A DNA stretch of 64,000 nucleotides from Ferruginibacter albus (GTDB taxonomy: Bacteria; Bacteroidota; Bacteroidia; Chitinophagales; Chitinophagaceae): contig NZ_CP083388.1 of NCBI RefSeq assembly GCF_020042285.1, positions 2,072,001 to 2,136,000 on the forward strand, written 5' to 3'. The position numbers were made by a program, and so were the translations under genes. Of this stretch, positions 8,128-15,979 are shown piece after piece (position 1 is the stretch's first letter; each line of letters opens with the position of its first letter). Under the pieces are notes generated by a model. The model was not told where the DNA came from. It saw only the letters and a program-made list of their open reading frames with translations, and searched no databases.

Positions 8128-8814
8128 TTGGACATTCTACGAAATTTAACTTACTTAACTGAAGCCTTACCTTGTATCTTTTGTATTGTTTTTCGAAAGA
8201 AGATTAATACCAAAGATTTCAAGGTTTTTTTTATTTATACCAGTTTGTTCCTCACGTTTCTTCTTTTAAGGCTTTATGTTAGGTATTATATTTACTCTCC
8301 GCCTCTTAAAATACTGATTATCAGAGTAATTATAGTTATTGAATTTGTTTCGCTGTGTTTATTTTATTATTATAATATTAAAAACAAATATAAGAAGTGG
8401 ATTTTTCTCACTTTCGGCGTTTTATTTTGCCTCTATTCCATCTACGATTATACCATTACTCCCAAGGATGATTTCAATTATATTCCTTTAGTTATAGAAT
8501 CTTTATTTTTTTTATTGGTCATTCCATATTTTTTTTATGAAAATATGCGTTATAGCATTGAAAAGCCTGTTTATCAATTACCAAGCTTTTGGATATCGAT
8601 AGCTTTTCTAATATATTTTTCAGGTAATTTCTTTCAGTTTATGTATTCAAAATATTATACAGATCCTGAATTTATTGCCTTATCAAATATGGTATATGAT
8701 ATTGTAACCATTATAAAAGACCTTTTGCTATGTATTGCTGTAATAGTTAACAACCAACAACAAAAACAAATTAGTGCATCTAATATCCCTATCAGTATAG
8801 ACCTTAAATTTTAA
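8128..8814 (+). CDS. multi-pass membrane protein of unknown function, upstream of sensor kinase
   Basis: 228 aa from TTG 8128. The frame opens only at 8098, and the first in-frame ATG is deep inside, so a TTG start is the best choice. About six or seven hydrophobic segments follow one another (for example FFIYTSLFLTFLLLRLYV, IEFVSLCLFYYYNI, WIFLTFGVLFCLYSI, IESLFFLLVIPYFFY, ISIAFLIYFSGNFFQFM), with a short polar C-terminus. No domain recognised. It sits 36 bp ahead of the histidine kinase on the same strand. An accessory sensing role is an inference from context. Very AT-rich codon use, mostly because of Phe, Ile and Tyr. Confidence 0.75.
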   Translation: MDILRNLTYLTEALPCIFCIVFRKKINTKDFKVFFIYTSLFLTFLLLRLYVRYYIYSPPLKILIIRVIIVIEFVSLCLFYYYNIKNKYKKWIFLTFGVLFCLYSIYDYTITPKDDFNYIPLVIESLFFLLVIPYFFYENMRYSIEKPVYQLPSFWISIAFLIYFSGNFFQFMYSKYYTDPEFIALSNMVYDIVTIIKDLLLCIAVIVNNQQQKQISASNIPISIDLKF

Positions 8815-8850
8815 CCATAAAGTAAAAACACCAACCCTTTTAACGATAAA

Positions 8851-9681
8851 ATGATTTTTTTACAAGTTACAACCAGCGCTTCTTCGGGCTTTAGCTATAT
8901 TATGCTATTTGGCACGTTGGCTATGATAAGCCTTACGCTGGGTATTGTATTCTTTGTAATATTTCACCAACGAAAAGTTATTCGTTTCAATAATGAATTA
9001 AAGCGTTTGGAAGATGAAAAACAACAGATACTTCTAAATGCATCTATTAAATTCCAGGAAGAAGAAAGAAACCGTATTGCGGCAGATCTGCATGATGATG
9101 TTGGTCCACTATTAGCCACAGCCCGTTTATATTTAAACGAAAACCTGATAAACCAGGAACCGGCAGCTCAACTACAATCTATTTTCAGCGCCAAACAAAT
9201 TATTGACGATTCTATACAATTGATCAGGAATATCAGCCATAGTATGATGCCTCCTACCCTTAGAAACTTTGGATTGGAGAGTGCAATGAGTGATCTGTTC
9301 CAGAAAATAAACGGAAGCGGCACCTTAAATGCAAGCGTTCGTTTTCACGATTACCGGACAAGATTGAAATTAGAGCAGGAATTGCTCATTTTCAGGATCA
9401 TACAAGAGTTGATCAATAACATTATTAAGCATAGTAACGCCGGCTTCATACATCTTACTCAAAATGCCAATGCTACACATATGTACCTGCGCCTGCATCA
9501 CGATGGACAAGGTATTGTTCAGGCTGAATTCGATCGCTTAAACCATGTAGCATCTGGATTAGGCTTAAAAAATATCGCCAGTCGTGTAAAAGTTTTAAAC
9601 GGTCGTATATATTTCGAAATTGATCCTAGCCACACTTATTATAAGGTTACATTAGAAGTTCCCAAAGAATTAGCAGCATAA
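8851..9681 (+). CDS. HPK7-type (NarX/DegS-like) sensor histidine kinase
   Basis: 276 aa. One transmembrane helix (about residues 17-40) is followed by a short coiled-coil region and the HisKA_3 dimerisation domain with EERNRIAADLHDDVGPLL; the phospho-acceptor is His 81. The HATPase domain shows the N-box QELINNIIKHSNA (about 185-198), DGQGI (218-222) and the G-box GLGLKNI. There is almost no periplasmic domain, so sensing must involve the membrane segment or a partner, possibly the membrane protein encoded just upstream. The response regulator at 9766 follows, and HPK7 kinases normally pair with NarL/FixJ regulators. Confidence 0.92.
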   Translation: MIFLQVTTSASSGFSYIMLFGTLAMISLTLGIVFFVIFHQRKVIRFNNELKRLEDEKQQILLNASIKFQEEERNRIAADLHDDVGPLLATARLYLNENLINQEPAAQLQSIFSAKQIIDDSIQLIRNISHSMMPPTLRNFGLESAMSDLFQKINGSGTLNASVRFHDYRTRLKLEQELLIFRIIQELINNIIKHSNAGFIHLTQNANATHMYLRLHHDGQGIVQAEFDRLNHVASGLGLKNIASRVKVLNGRIYFEIDPSHTYYKVTLEVPKELAA

Positions 9682-9765
9682 ATAATAGATTATTAAACAA
9701 TACTTTAAAAGAATACTTTAAACAAAATTCTTTTTTTGTATTTTTACGAACCTATCCTAATATTT

Positions 9766-10437
9766 ATGAACGAAGAAGAAATAATCGGCGAAGAGATTAA
9801 AGTTGCTATTGCTGACGATCACAAGATTTTCAGAAGGGGTGTTATCCTGTCTTTAAAGCCTTACAATAACATAAAATTTGTAATGGAAGCCGATAACGGC
9901 GATGATTTGCTTGCAAAAATCCCTGAGTCTCAACCGGATGTAATTTTATGCGACCTAAAAATGCCTGTTCGCGACGGCATTGATACTACAAAACAGGTTA
10001 CCAAGCTTTTTCCTAATATTCGTGTTATCATTTTAACCATGTACGAAGATGAACGCTTTGTAGGTCATTTAATGGATTGTGGTGCTGCAGGATACCTTCT
10101 TAAAAGTACAGAACCCACAGAGATCAGAAAAGCCATTACCGATGTAATGCGTACAGGCTTTTACCTTAACCCTTTCGTAAATAAAGTTTTAATCAAGAAA
10201 AATTACAGTAAGCAAAAATTCAACCCCACCCTTACTTCGGAAGTTGTGATTAGTGAAAGAGAAAAAGAAGTGCTTACTTTAGTTTGTATGGAATACACTG
10301 CTTCTGAAATTGCTCAAAAAATGGACATCAGTGCCAGAACTGTAGAAGCGATCAAGGATCGTTTGATGGAACGTTTTGGTGTTAAGAACAGCGTTGGTTT
10401 GGTATTCTATGCAATGAAAAACCAGTTGATAGATTAA
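9766..10437 (+). CDS. NarL/FixJ-family response regulator, partner of the adjacent kinase
   Basis: 223 aa starting at ATG 9766; a TTG 30 bp upstream is open but would add a hydrophobic stretch absent from the family. The receiver domain shows VAIADDHKIFRRG, phospho-acceptor Asp near residue 63 (VILCDLKMP) and Lys in YLLKSTE. A LuxR-type HTH follows (ISEREKEVLTLV, ASEIAQKMDISARTVEAI). It lies 84 bp after the kinase and is the most likely cognate regulator. It is paralogous to the two orphans at 5.6 and 6.5 kb. The final four bases overlap the convergent deoxynucleoside kinase gene. Confidence 0.92.
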   Translation: MNEEEIIGEEIKVAIADDHKIFRRGVILSLKPYNNIKFVMEADNGDDLLAKIPESQPDVILCDLKMPVRDGIDTTKQVTKLFPNIRVIILTMYEDERFVGHLMDCGAAGYLLKSTEPTEIRKAITDVMRTGFYLNPFVNKVLIKKNYSKQKFNPTLTSEVVISEREKEVLTLVCMEYTASEIAQKMDISARTVEAIKDRLMERFGVKNSVGLVFYAMKNQLID

Positions 10438-11069
10438 AACAATCCAAACAACATCGAGTCTATCTTGGTAATGATTTGTCCAAAATGCTCTTCGTTTTCT
10501 GCAAATTTATTTTTATCTGAATCAATAACTAATAACGGACCTTCTTTGTAATTATCGATCCAGTTATTGTAATAATCATTTAATTTTTTCAGATAATCCA
10601 GGCGAATATTTTCTTCGTATTCTCTCCCCCGCTTTTGAATTTGTGCAACCAATGTTGGTACAGATGCTTTTAAGTAAATTAAAAGATCCGGGGGCTGCAC
10701 CATTGTTTTCAATGTTTCAAAAAACTTGAAGTAATTGTCAAAATCTCGTTTGCCCATTAAACCCATATCGTGCAGGTTTGGAGCAAATATGTGTGCATCT
10801 TCATAAATCGTTCTGTCTTGTATCACTGTTTCTGTGCCACGACGAATTTCCAGCAATTGATTCAATCTGCTATTTAAGAAAAATATTTGCAGGTTGAAAC
10901 TCCATCTTGGCATGTCTTCATAAAAATCATTCAGATAAGGATTGTGATCAACATCTTCAAATTGAGGAATCCATTTATAATGTTTGCTTAATAGTTCCGT
11001 TAAAGTAGTTTTTCCTGCGCCAATGTTCCCGGCTATTGCTATGTGTTTTGGTTTGTTTGCTTTTGCCAT
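10434..11069 (-). CDS. deoxynucleoside kinase family protein
   Basis: 211 aa. A Walker A loop (IAGNIGAGKTTL) near residue 15, the ED pair of the base-binding site (FEDVDHNPYL), the ERS-like motif (IQDRTIYEDAHIFA) and a lid region (RKRGREYEENI-like, QIQKRGREYE) mark the dNK/TK2-like fold. It phosphorylates deoxynucleosides to monophosphates in nucleotide salvage. Substrate preference (deoxyadenosine, deoxyguanosine or others) cannot be read from the sequence. Gene stands alone between the response regulator and trpS, with a heptameric repeat array just upstream of the start. Confidence 0.88.
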   Translation of the reverse strand: MAKANKPKHIAIAGNIGAGKTTLTELLSKHYKWIPQFEDVDHNPYLNDFYEDMPRWSFNLQIFFLNSRLNQLLEIRRGTETVIQDRTIYEDAHIFAPNLHDMGLMGKRDFDNYFKFFETLKTMVQPPDLLIYLKASVPTLVAQIQKRGREYEENIRLDYLKKLNDYYNNWIDNYKEGPLLVIDSDKNKFAENEEHFGQIITKIDSMLFGLF

Positions 11070-11079
11070 AAATTAATTA

Positions 11080-11128
11080 CAAATTGAAGATTGCAGGTAA
11101 CAAATTAATACTTCAGAATTCAAAATAA
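11080..11128. repeat. degenerate 7-bp repeat array, YAAATWN family
   Basis: Seven consecutive 7-bp units can be read in phase, starting with CAAATTG and including CAAATTA and AAAATAA; the consensus is YAAATWN and several units are quite diverged. The array starts 11 bp before the deoxynucleoside kinase start. Similar arrays of the same consensus are at 14963-14997, 23021-23062 and, inverted, 23122-23149. Confidence 0.45.
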
Positions 11129-11172
11129 CGGACTTCAATATAGATATTCTTTTTGAAATGTAGTTTACTATT

Positions 11173-12171
11173 TTAGTAATTAAAGCCCATTGCTTCTCTT
11201 ACCAATTGCATAGTGGCTTTTGCGCTCGCCCTGGCTTTCTCTGCACCTAAGTCCATTACTTTTTTTAAATATACTTCATCCTGTAAAATACTATTTGTCT
11301 TTTCACGAACAGGGGTAATGAACATCACCATATCTTCAGCCAATTGCTTCTTCATATCACCATAACGGATAACACAATTATTATAATCGTCTTCAAATTT
11401 TTTTATAGTGTCTGGCGATGAAACCAATTTCATCAACGCAAAAATATTTTCTATGTAATCAGGCTTGGTTGAGTTGGGTTCTATTGGTCCGCTATCTGTT
11501 TTAGCTTTCATCACTTTCTTACGAATCAATTCATCATCATCGGCCAAATACAATGTTGCCAATTGATTTTCACTTTTACTCATCTTACCCGAACCATCTA
11601 AACTTGGCACTTTTACCAATTCATCGTTATAATTAAATGCTATCGGCTCCGGAAAAACATCTCCATAACGATGATTAAACCGGTTCACAAAATTTCTTGC
11701 CATCTCTAAATGCTGTTCCTGGTCTTTACCAACAGGAACATACCTGGCTCTATGCAAAACGATATCAGCCGTTTGTAAAACGGGATATGTCAATAATCCT
11801 GCATTCACATTTTCAGGTTGTAACCGAACTTTATCTTTAAATGTAGTTGTTTTTTCCAATTCACCCTTATAGGCTAACATGTTTAAATACAAATACAATT
11901 CTGATGTTTCATATACATGGCTTTGACAATATAATGCCGCTTTTTCAGGATCTAATCCGCAAGCTATATTTTCTGCCAACACACGATGCACATTTGCTTT
12001 TAATTCTTTTGTATCTGGATGGGTTGTAAGAGAATGCAGATCTGCCACCATAAAATAACATTCAAAATCATCCTGCATTCTTACATAATTGCGGATAGCA
12101 CCAAAGTAGTTACCCAAATGCAAAAAGCCTGTTGGACGAATACCACTCATTACTATTTCTTTCTTACTCAT
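11173..12171 (-). CDS. trpS: tryptophanyl-tRNA synthetase TrpS
   Basis: 332 aa from ATG 12171 (MSKKEIVMSGIRPTG); an ATG 24 bp upstream would add a short hydrophobic extension not found in TrpS. Class I synthetase with the HIGH equivalent FLHLGNY near residue 17 and the KMSKS motif in GSGKMSKSENQ near residue 200. It charges tRNA-Trp. The product directly sets the level of charged tRNA-Trp that the trp attenuator at 58 kb would sense, although the gene itself is unlinked to the trp operon. Full length, no anomalies. Confidence 0.96.
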   Translation of the reverse strand: MSKKEIVMSGIRPTGFLHLGNYFGAIRNYVRMQDDFECYFMVADLHSLTTHPDTKELKANVHRVLAENIACGLDPEKAALYCQSHVYETSELYLYLNMLAYKGELEKTTTFKDKVRLQPENVNAGLLTYPVLQTADIVLHRARYVPVGKDQEQHLEMARNFVNRFNHRYGDVFPEPIAFNYNDELVKVPSLDGSGKMSKSENQLATLYLADDDELIRKKVMKAKTDSGPIEPNSTKPDYIENIFALMKLVSSPDTIKKFEDDYNNCVIRYGDMKKQLAEDMVMFITPVREKTNSILQDEVYLKKVMDLGAEKARASAKATMQLVREAMGFNY

Positions 12172-12193
12172 AAGGAGAACGAAGATAACTACC

Positions 12194-12221
12194 ATTTACG
12201 ATTTACGAATGACGAATTACG
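12194..12221. repeat. four-unit 7-bp tandem repeat, NNNNACG family
   Basis: Four in-phase heptamers: the first two are both ATTTACG and the next are AATGACG and AATTACG. Located between the divergent trpS and gatC starts. A second array with ACG at the corresponding place is at 18924-18951. Confidence 0.55.
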
Positions 12222-12266
12222 GTTTTAAATACTCAAATTCCTAAATCGGTATCCGCTATATTCCAT

Positions 12267-12274
12267 TATTTTTG
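12267..12274 (+). promoter_or_regulatory. TAnnTTTG -7 element almost touching the gatC start
   Basis: TATTTTTG ends four bases before the gatC ATG. If functional, transcription would start at or next to the A of the start codon, giving a leaderless mRNA. The motif is AT-rich and could occur by chance. Confidence 0.35.
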
Positions 12275-12278
12275 TTAT

Positions 12279-12569
12279 ATGGAAATTACCAACGAATTAG
12301 TAGATAAAATTGCCCATCTGTCGAGATTACATTTTGATGAAACAGAAAAAGGAGCTATTAAGCAAGATCTGCAGAGAATGATACAGTTTGTGGAAAAGCT
12401 GAATGAACTAGACACATCTGGTGTAGAACCTCTTTTACACATGACAGATAACGTAAATATTTTAAGAGAAGATAATGTAAAAGGAAGTATTTCCCGTGAA
12501 GAAGGCTTGAGAAATGCACCTTTGCCAGATGATCAATTTTTTAAAGTTCCTAAAGTGATAAAAAAGTGA
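12279..12569 (+). CDS. gatC: Asp-tRNA(Asn)/Glu-tRNA(Gln) amidotransferase subunit GatC
   Basis: 96 aa, typical GatC length. The small subunit stabilises GatA in the GatCAB complex that amidates mischarged Glu-tRNA-Gln (and Asp-tRNA-Asn). The conserved [16 protein letters not shown] and [14 protein letters not shown] segments, and the [18 protein letters not shown]-terminus, are visible. gatA and gatB are not in this window, as is common in Bacteroidota. It starts close to a possible leaderless promoter and is followed by an ABC ATPase gene in the same direction. Confidence 0.94.
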   Translation: MEITNELVDKIAHLSRLHFDETEKGAIKQDLQRMIQFVEKLNELDTSGVEPLLHMTDNVNILREDNVKGSISREEGLRNAPLPDDQFFKVPKVIKK

Positions 12570-12648
12570 GACAAGAATCGTCAAACATCAATTGAATATT
12601 TTTGATTCTCACGATCAACGCTTCAGGTTTCACCTCCTAATAACAAAC

Positions 12649-13353
12649 ATGAACTCCATTATTCATCTAAATAATATTCAAAAAAGCTATTATCTCGGCA
12701 AACAAGAGTTGCCCGTTTTAAAAGGTATTACTATGGATATTCTTAAGAATGAATATGTAGCGCTAATGGGACCAAGCGGCAGCGGCAAAAGTACCTTAAT
12801 GAATATTTTAGGCTGTCTCGACTCTCCTACCGGCGGACAATATATTTTAAACGGTAAAGATGTAAGCAGGATGCCAGATAACGATCTGGCTGAGGTTCGC
12901 AATAAAGAAATAGGATTTGTATTTCAACAATTCAATTTATTGCCTCGCTTATCTGCTGTTGAAAATGTAGCATTACCGCTTATCTATAGTGGTATCAACA
13001 AAAAGGAACGCATGGATCGTGCCATGCAGGCATTGGAAAAAGTGAGCCTTACGGATAGAAGTCATCACAAACCCAATGAATTGAGCGGCGGACAATGCCA
13101 GCGTGTGGCAATTGCCAGAGCGCTGATCAATACCCCTTCAATTATTTTAGCAGATGAACCCACGGGAAACCTGGATACAAAAACATCTATAGAAATTATG
13201 GATATTTTTGGCGAGATACATGCCCAGGGAAACACGGTTATTTTAGTGACGCATGAAGAAGATATTTCCGCATATGCACATCGCATTATTCGTTTACGCG
13301 ATGGTGTTATTGAAAGCGATAAAAAGAAAGAATTCACAACAAGCCTTTCCTGA
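12649..13353 (+). CDS. ABC transporter ATP-binding protein, MacB/LolD type
   Basis: 234 aa from ATG 12649; the open frame extends 19 codons upstream but the conserved start is at [14 protein letters not shown]. Walker [10 protein letters not shown], the signature [15 protein letters not shown] (Cys where Gln is usual), Walker [12 protein letters not shown] and the H-loop VTHEE are intact. Such ATPases power MacB- or LolD-type export of lipoproteins, peptides or drugs. No permease gene is adjacent on either side, so the partner must be encoded elsewhere. Followed after 5 bp by the adenosyltransferase gene on the same strand. Confidence 0.9.
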   Translation: MNSIIHLNNIQKSYYLGKQELPVLKGITMDILKNEYVALMGPSGSGKSTLMNILGCLDSPTGGQYILNGKDVSRMPDNDLAEVRNKEIGFVFQQFNLLPRLSAVENVALPLIYSGINKKERMDRAMQALEKVSLTDRSHHKPNELSGGQCQRVAIARALINTPSIILADEPTGNLDTKTSIEIMDIFGEIHAQGNTVILVTHEEDISAYAHRIIRLRDGVIESDKKKEFTTSLS

Positions 13354-13358
13354 TAATA

Positions 13359-13925
13359 ATGTCTATTAAAATTTATACTAAAACAGGCGATGGTGGTAAA
13401 ACCTCGTTGATCGGTGGCACTAAGGTCGCTAAAAGCGATCTGCGTATTGAAACATATGGAACAATCGATGAGCTGAATTCGTATATAGGGCTGGTAAATG
13501 ACCATCTTGCAGAAGAGCATAGTAAAACAATTTTAAAAGAAGTTCAAGACCGTTTATTTACCATTGGTTCATCTCTTGCTTGCGATACAGACAAAGAACC
13601 TAAAATGAAGATTCCTGATCTTAAAGAAGAAGATATATTACTACTGGAGAAAGAAATTGACAAGATGAATGAAGTATTACCTGAAATGAAATCTTTTATT
13701 CTTCCCGGTGGTCATGTTGCTGTTTCTACCACACATATTGCACGCTGTGTTTGCAGAAGAAGTGAGCGGCTTTGTGTAAACATGACTGAAAGCAATTTAT
13801 TCGTAGAGCCTTTGATAATAAAATATCTTAATCGTTTGAGCGATTATCTTTTTGTTTTGGCTAGATATATTGGGCATTTACTTAACGTAAAAGAAATTGC
13901 CTGGAAACCCCGATTGAATGGGTAA
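13359..13925 (+). CDS. ATP:cob(I)alamin adenosyltransferase, PduO type
   Basis: 188 aa. It transfers the adenosyl group of ATP to cob(I)alamin to make coenzyme B12. The N-terminal ATP-binding motif TKTGDGGKTSLIGG, the YGTIDELNSYIG segment and the RCVCRRSER signature near residue 130 are diagnostic for the PduO family. It starts 5 bp after the ABC ATPase gene, probably co-transcribed. No cobalamin biosynthesis or riboswitch is visible here. It converges with the lolD-like gene, with 15 bp between stops. Confidence 0.93.
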   Translation: MSIKIYTKTGDGGKTSLIGGTKVAKSDLRIETYGTIDELNSYIGLVNDHLAEEHSKTILKEVQDRLFTIGSSLACDTDKEPKMKIPDLKEEDILLLEKEIDKMNEVLPEMKSFILPGGHVAVSTTHIARCVCRRSERLCVNMTESNLFVEPLIIKYLNRLSDYLFVLARYIGHLLNVKEIAWKPRLNG

Positions 13926-13940
13926 TTTTTATGGAATAGA

Positions 13941-14597
13941 TTATTGATCTACCATCTTTCCATCCTTCATATGTAATATCCTATCGCTTAGTTGCGCCAA
14001 TTCCTCGTTATGTGTTACAATTAAAAAAGTCTGGGCGAATTGATTACGCAGATCCATAAACAACTGATGTAGTTCTTTTGCATGAATACTATCTAAATTT
14101 CCTGTAGGTTCATCCGCCATTACGATTGCAGGATTATTTATTAAAGCTCTTGCTACAGCAACCCGCTGCTGTTCACCCCCTGAAAGCTGTTGAGGCTTAT
14201 TTTCCAACCTTGCTCCTAACCCTAATATTTGCAACAATTCTTTTGCTCTTGATTGTACATCTTTCTTTTTTTTGCCGGCGATCCATCCCGGAATACAAAC
14301 ATTTTCCAGTGCAGTAAATTCCGGCAGCAAATGATGAAACTGGAAAACAAAACCGATGGATTGGTTACGAAATGCAGCCAGCTTTTTCCCTGAAAGTTCA
14401 TCAATACGCTTATCGTTTAATGAAATAGAGCCTTTATCTGCCTTATCCAAAGTACCTAAAATATGCAGCAGCGTACTTTTTCCGGCTCCGGAAGAGCCAA
14501 CAATACTCACTACTTCTCCTTTGTTAATGGTAATATCAACCCCCTGTAAAACCGGCAACGAACCATAATTTTTAAAAATATTTGAAGCCTTCAGCAT
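13941..14597 (-). CDS. ABC transporter ATP-binding protein, LolD-like
   Basis: 218 aa, the size of LolD. Walker A GSSGAGKST, signature LSGGEQQRVAVARAL, Walker [12 protein letters not shown] and H-loop VTHNEEL are all intact. LolD with LolC/E releases lipoproteins from the inner membrane for outer-membrane transport; the N-terminus (LKASNIFKNYGSLPVLQGV) fits that subfamily. No LolC/LolE permease is next to it. It is one of two such solo ATPases within 2 kb. Function in lipoprotein release is inferred from family similarity only. Confidence 0.87.
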   Translation of the reverse strand: MLKASNIFKNYGSLPVLQGVDITINKGEVVSIVGSSGAGKSTLLHILGTLDKADKGSISLNDKRIDELSGKKLAAFRNQSIGFVFQFHHLLPEFTALENVCIPGWIAGKKKKDVQSRAKELLQILGLGARLENKPQQLSGGEQQRVAVARALINNPAIVMADEPTGNLDSIHAKELHQLFMDLRNQFAQTFLIVTHNEELAQLSDRILHMKDGKMVDQ

Positions 14598-14682
14598 GCC
14601 TCTAAAATAACTAATAAATAAGAATACACAATAATTTTAGCGAAACGCCGGTTATTAAAAAAATCTACGTTGAAAAACACTT

Positions 14683-14712
14683 TTGGTTAATTCAGCCAAA
14701 CTTCTACATTTG
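14683..14712 (+). promoter_or_regulatory. Bacteroidota promoter for the DUF2795 gene
   Basis: TTG (14683-14685), 19 bp, then TACATTTG (14705-14712): a full match to the TTG-N19-TAnnTTTG arrangement. The start codon follows 24 bp downstream. The cleanest promoter of this type in the window. Confidence 0.7.
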
Positions 14713-14735
14713 CAAAAAATAAAACCTGTTAAAAG

Positions 14736-14960
14736 ATGTTTTGGACATTAGAACTTGCCTCACATTTGGAAGATGCGCCTTGGCCGGCCACAAAAGATGA
14801 ACTGATCGATTATGCAATCCGCAGTGGCGCTCCTATTGAAGTAATTGAAAATCTCCAGGAATTGGAAGATGACGGTGGAGAAGTGTATGAAGGACTGGAA
14901 GACATTTGGCCGGACTATCCTAGCCAGGAAGACTTCTTTTTTAATGAAGATGAATATTAG
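14736..14960 (+). CDS. DUF2795 family protein
   Basis: 74 aa, very acidic, starting MFWTLELASHLEDAPWPATK. The central DELIDYAIRSGAPIEVIENLQ segment and the C-terminal EDIWPDYPSQEDFFFNEDEY are characteristic of the small DUF2795 proteins conserved through Bacteroidota. No enzymatic motif; the role is unknown. It is preceded by a strong promoter and followed by a heptameric repeat array and a hairpin terminator, so it is a single-gene transcription unit. High conservation in the phylum suggests a housekeeping role (general knowledge, not tested here). Confidence 0.88.
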   Translation: MFWTLELASHLEDAPWPATKDELIDYAIRSGAPIEVIENLQELEDDGGEVYEGLEDIWPDYPSQEDFFFNEDEY

Positions 14961-14962
14961 GA

Positions 14963-14997
14963 TAAATTCCAAATAATAAATTTCAAATTCCAACTTG
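14963..14997. repeat. 7-bp repeat array, YAAATWN family
   Basis: Five in-phase heptamers including TAAATTC, CAAATAA and CAAATTC, directly after the DUF2795 stop codon and before the terminator at 15011. Same consensus and partly identical units as the array after yajC at 23021-23062. Confidence 0.55.
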
Positions 14998-15010
14998 AAT
15001 TTAAAAAGTA

Positions 15011-15032
15011 AAAGCCGCATAACTGCGGCTTT
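15011..15032. terminator. hairpin terminator after DUF2795 gene (also faces fabI)
   Basis: Perfect 9-bp stem AAAGCCGCA / TGCGGCTTT with a TAAC loop, followed by T-rich sequence on the plus strand. Lies between the convergent DUF2795 and fabI genes and may serve both. Confidence 0.8.
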
Positions 15033-15053
15033 ATTATTTTATGTAGTCAACTT

Positions 15054-15085
15054 TTGTACTACTATTGAACATTCTTGTGTCACTC
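15054..15085. repeat. 32-bp intergenic repeat, copy A
   Basis: Begins TTGTACTACTATTG and ends TTGTGTCACTC. Related copies lie at 20634-20665 and 59158-59188. In this copy the 12-mer TGTACTACTATT recurs 42 bp further on (15097-15108), reaching into the fabI stop codon. Confidence 0.55.
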
Positions 15086-15103
15086 ACTGCAACGGCTGTA
15101 CTA

Positions 15104-15916
15104 CTATTTTTCCATTTGCTCAATTACGGCTTGTGTTACACCTGTAAATGAGAACCCTCCATCATGAAAAAGATTTTGCATCGTAACCATCTTGGTTAAA
15201 TCGCTGAATAAGGTAACACAGTAATTCGCACAATCATCTGCGCTTGCATTTCCTAAAGGGCTCATCTTTTCAGCATAATTAATAAAGCCATCAAATCCTT
15301 TAACACCGCTACCAGCCGTAGTTTTAGTAGGCGATTGAGAAACCGTGTTTACTCTTACATGTTTCTTCACTCCATACTGATAACCGAAATTGCGGGCAAT
15401 GCTTTCCAATATAGCTTTATTGTCTGCCATGTCGTTATAATCAGGAAATACACGTTGTGCAGCTATATAGCTTAATGCCACTACAGATCCCCATTCATTG
15501 ATGGCATCCTCTTTCATACAAGCAGCTAATACCCTATGCAAGCTTAACGCTGAAATATCCAGCCCTTTGTGACTGAACTCGTAATTATTTTCTGTATAAT
15601 GAATTCCTTTGCGAACATTAATGCTCATCCCGATTGAATGCAAAATAAAATCTACTCCACCACCAAAATGTTCTTTTGCCTGCTTTATTAAATTGGCAAC
15701 ATCTTCATTGCTGCTAACATCACAAGGTATAACCGGTGCATTTACTGCAGCAGCCAATTTGTTTATCTCTCCCATGCGCATCGCAACCGGTGCGTTTGTC
15801 AATAATAATTGGGCTCCTTCTTCATGGCAACGCAACGCTGTTTTCCATGCAATAGATTTTTCGTCCAATGCGCCGAATATGATGCCCTTTTTTCCTTTAA
15901 GTAAATTGTATGACAT
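15104..15916 (-). CDS. fabI: enoyl-ACP reductase FabI (NADH-type)
   Basis: 270 aa, an SDR-fold enzyme that reduces trans-2-enoyl-ACP in the last step of each fatty-acid elongation cycle. It has the atypical FabI nucleotide-binding start (GKKGIIFGALDEKSIAW) rather than a classical GxxxGxG, the FILHSIGMS segment, and the YNDMADNK catalytic pair with the Tyr-x6-Lys spacing. NTVSQSPTKTTAGSGVKGF matches the substrate loop. Together with fabD at 1.2 kb it covers part of the type II system, though not in one operon. A -7-like TATTTTTG lies at 15936-15943. Confidence 0.94.
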   Translation of the reverse strand: MSYNLLKGKKGIIFGALDEKSIAWKTALRCHEEGAQLLLTNAPVAMRMGEINKLAAAVNAPVIPCDVSSNEDVANLIKQAKEHFGGGVDFILHSIGMSINVRKGIHYTENNYEFSHKGLDISALSLHRVLAACMKEDAINEWGSVVALSYIAAQRVFPDYNDMADNKAILESIARNFGYQYGVKKHVRVNTVSQSPTKTTAGSGVKGFDGFINYAEKMSPLGNASADDCANYCVTLFSDLTKMVTMQNLFHDGGFSFTGVTQAVIEQMEK

Positions 15917-15979
15917 AGCTGATTATTTGTGACGGCAAAAATATGATATTGCTTTCGGAATTGGATATTAGAATCTGAA

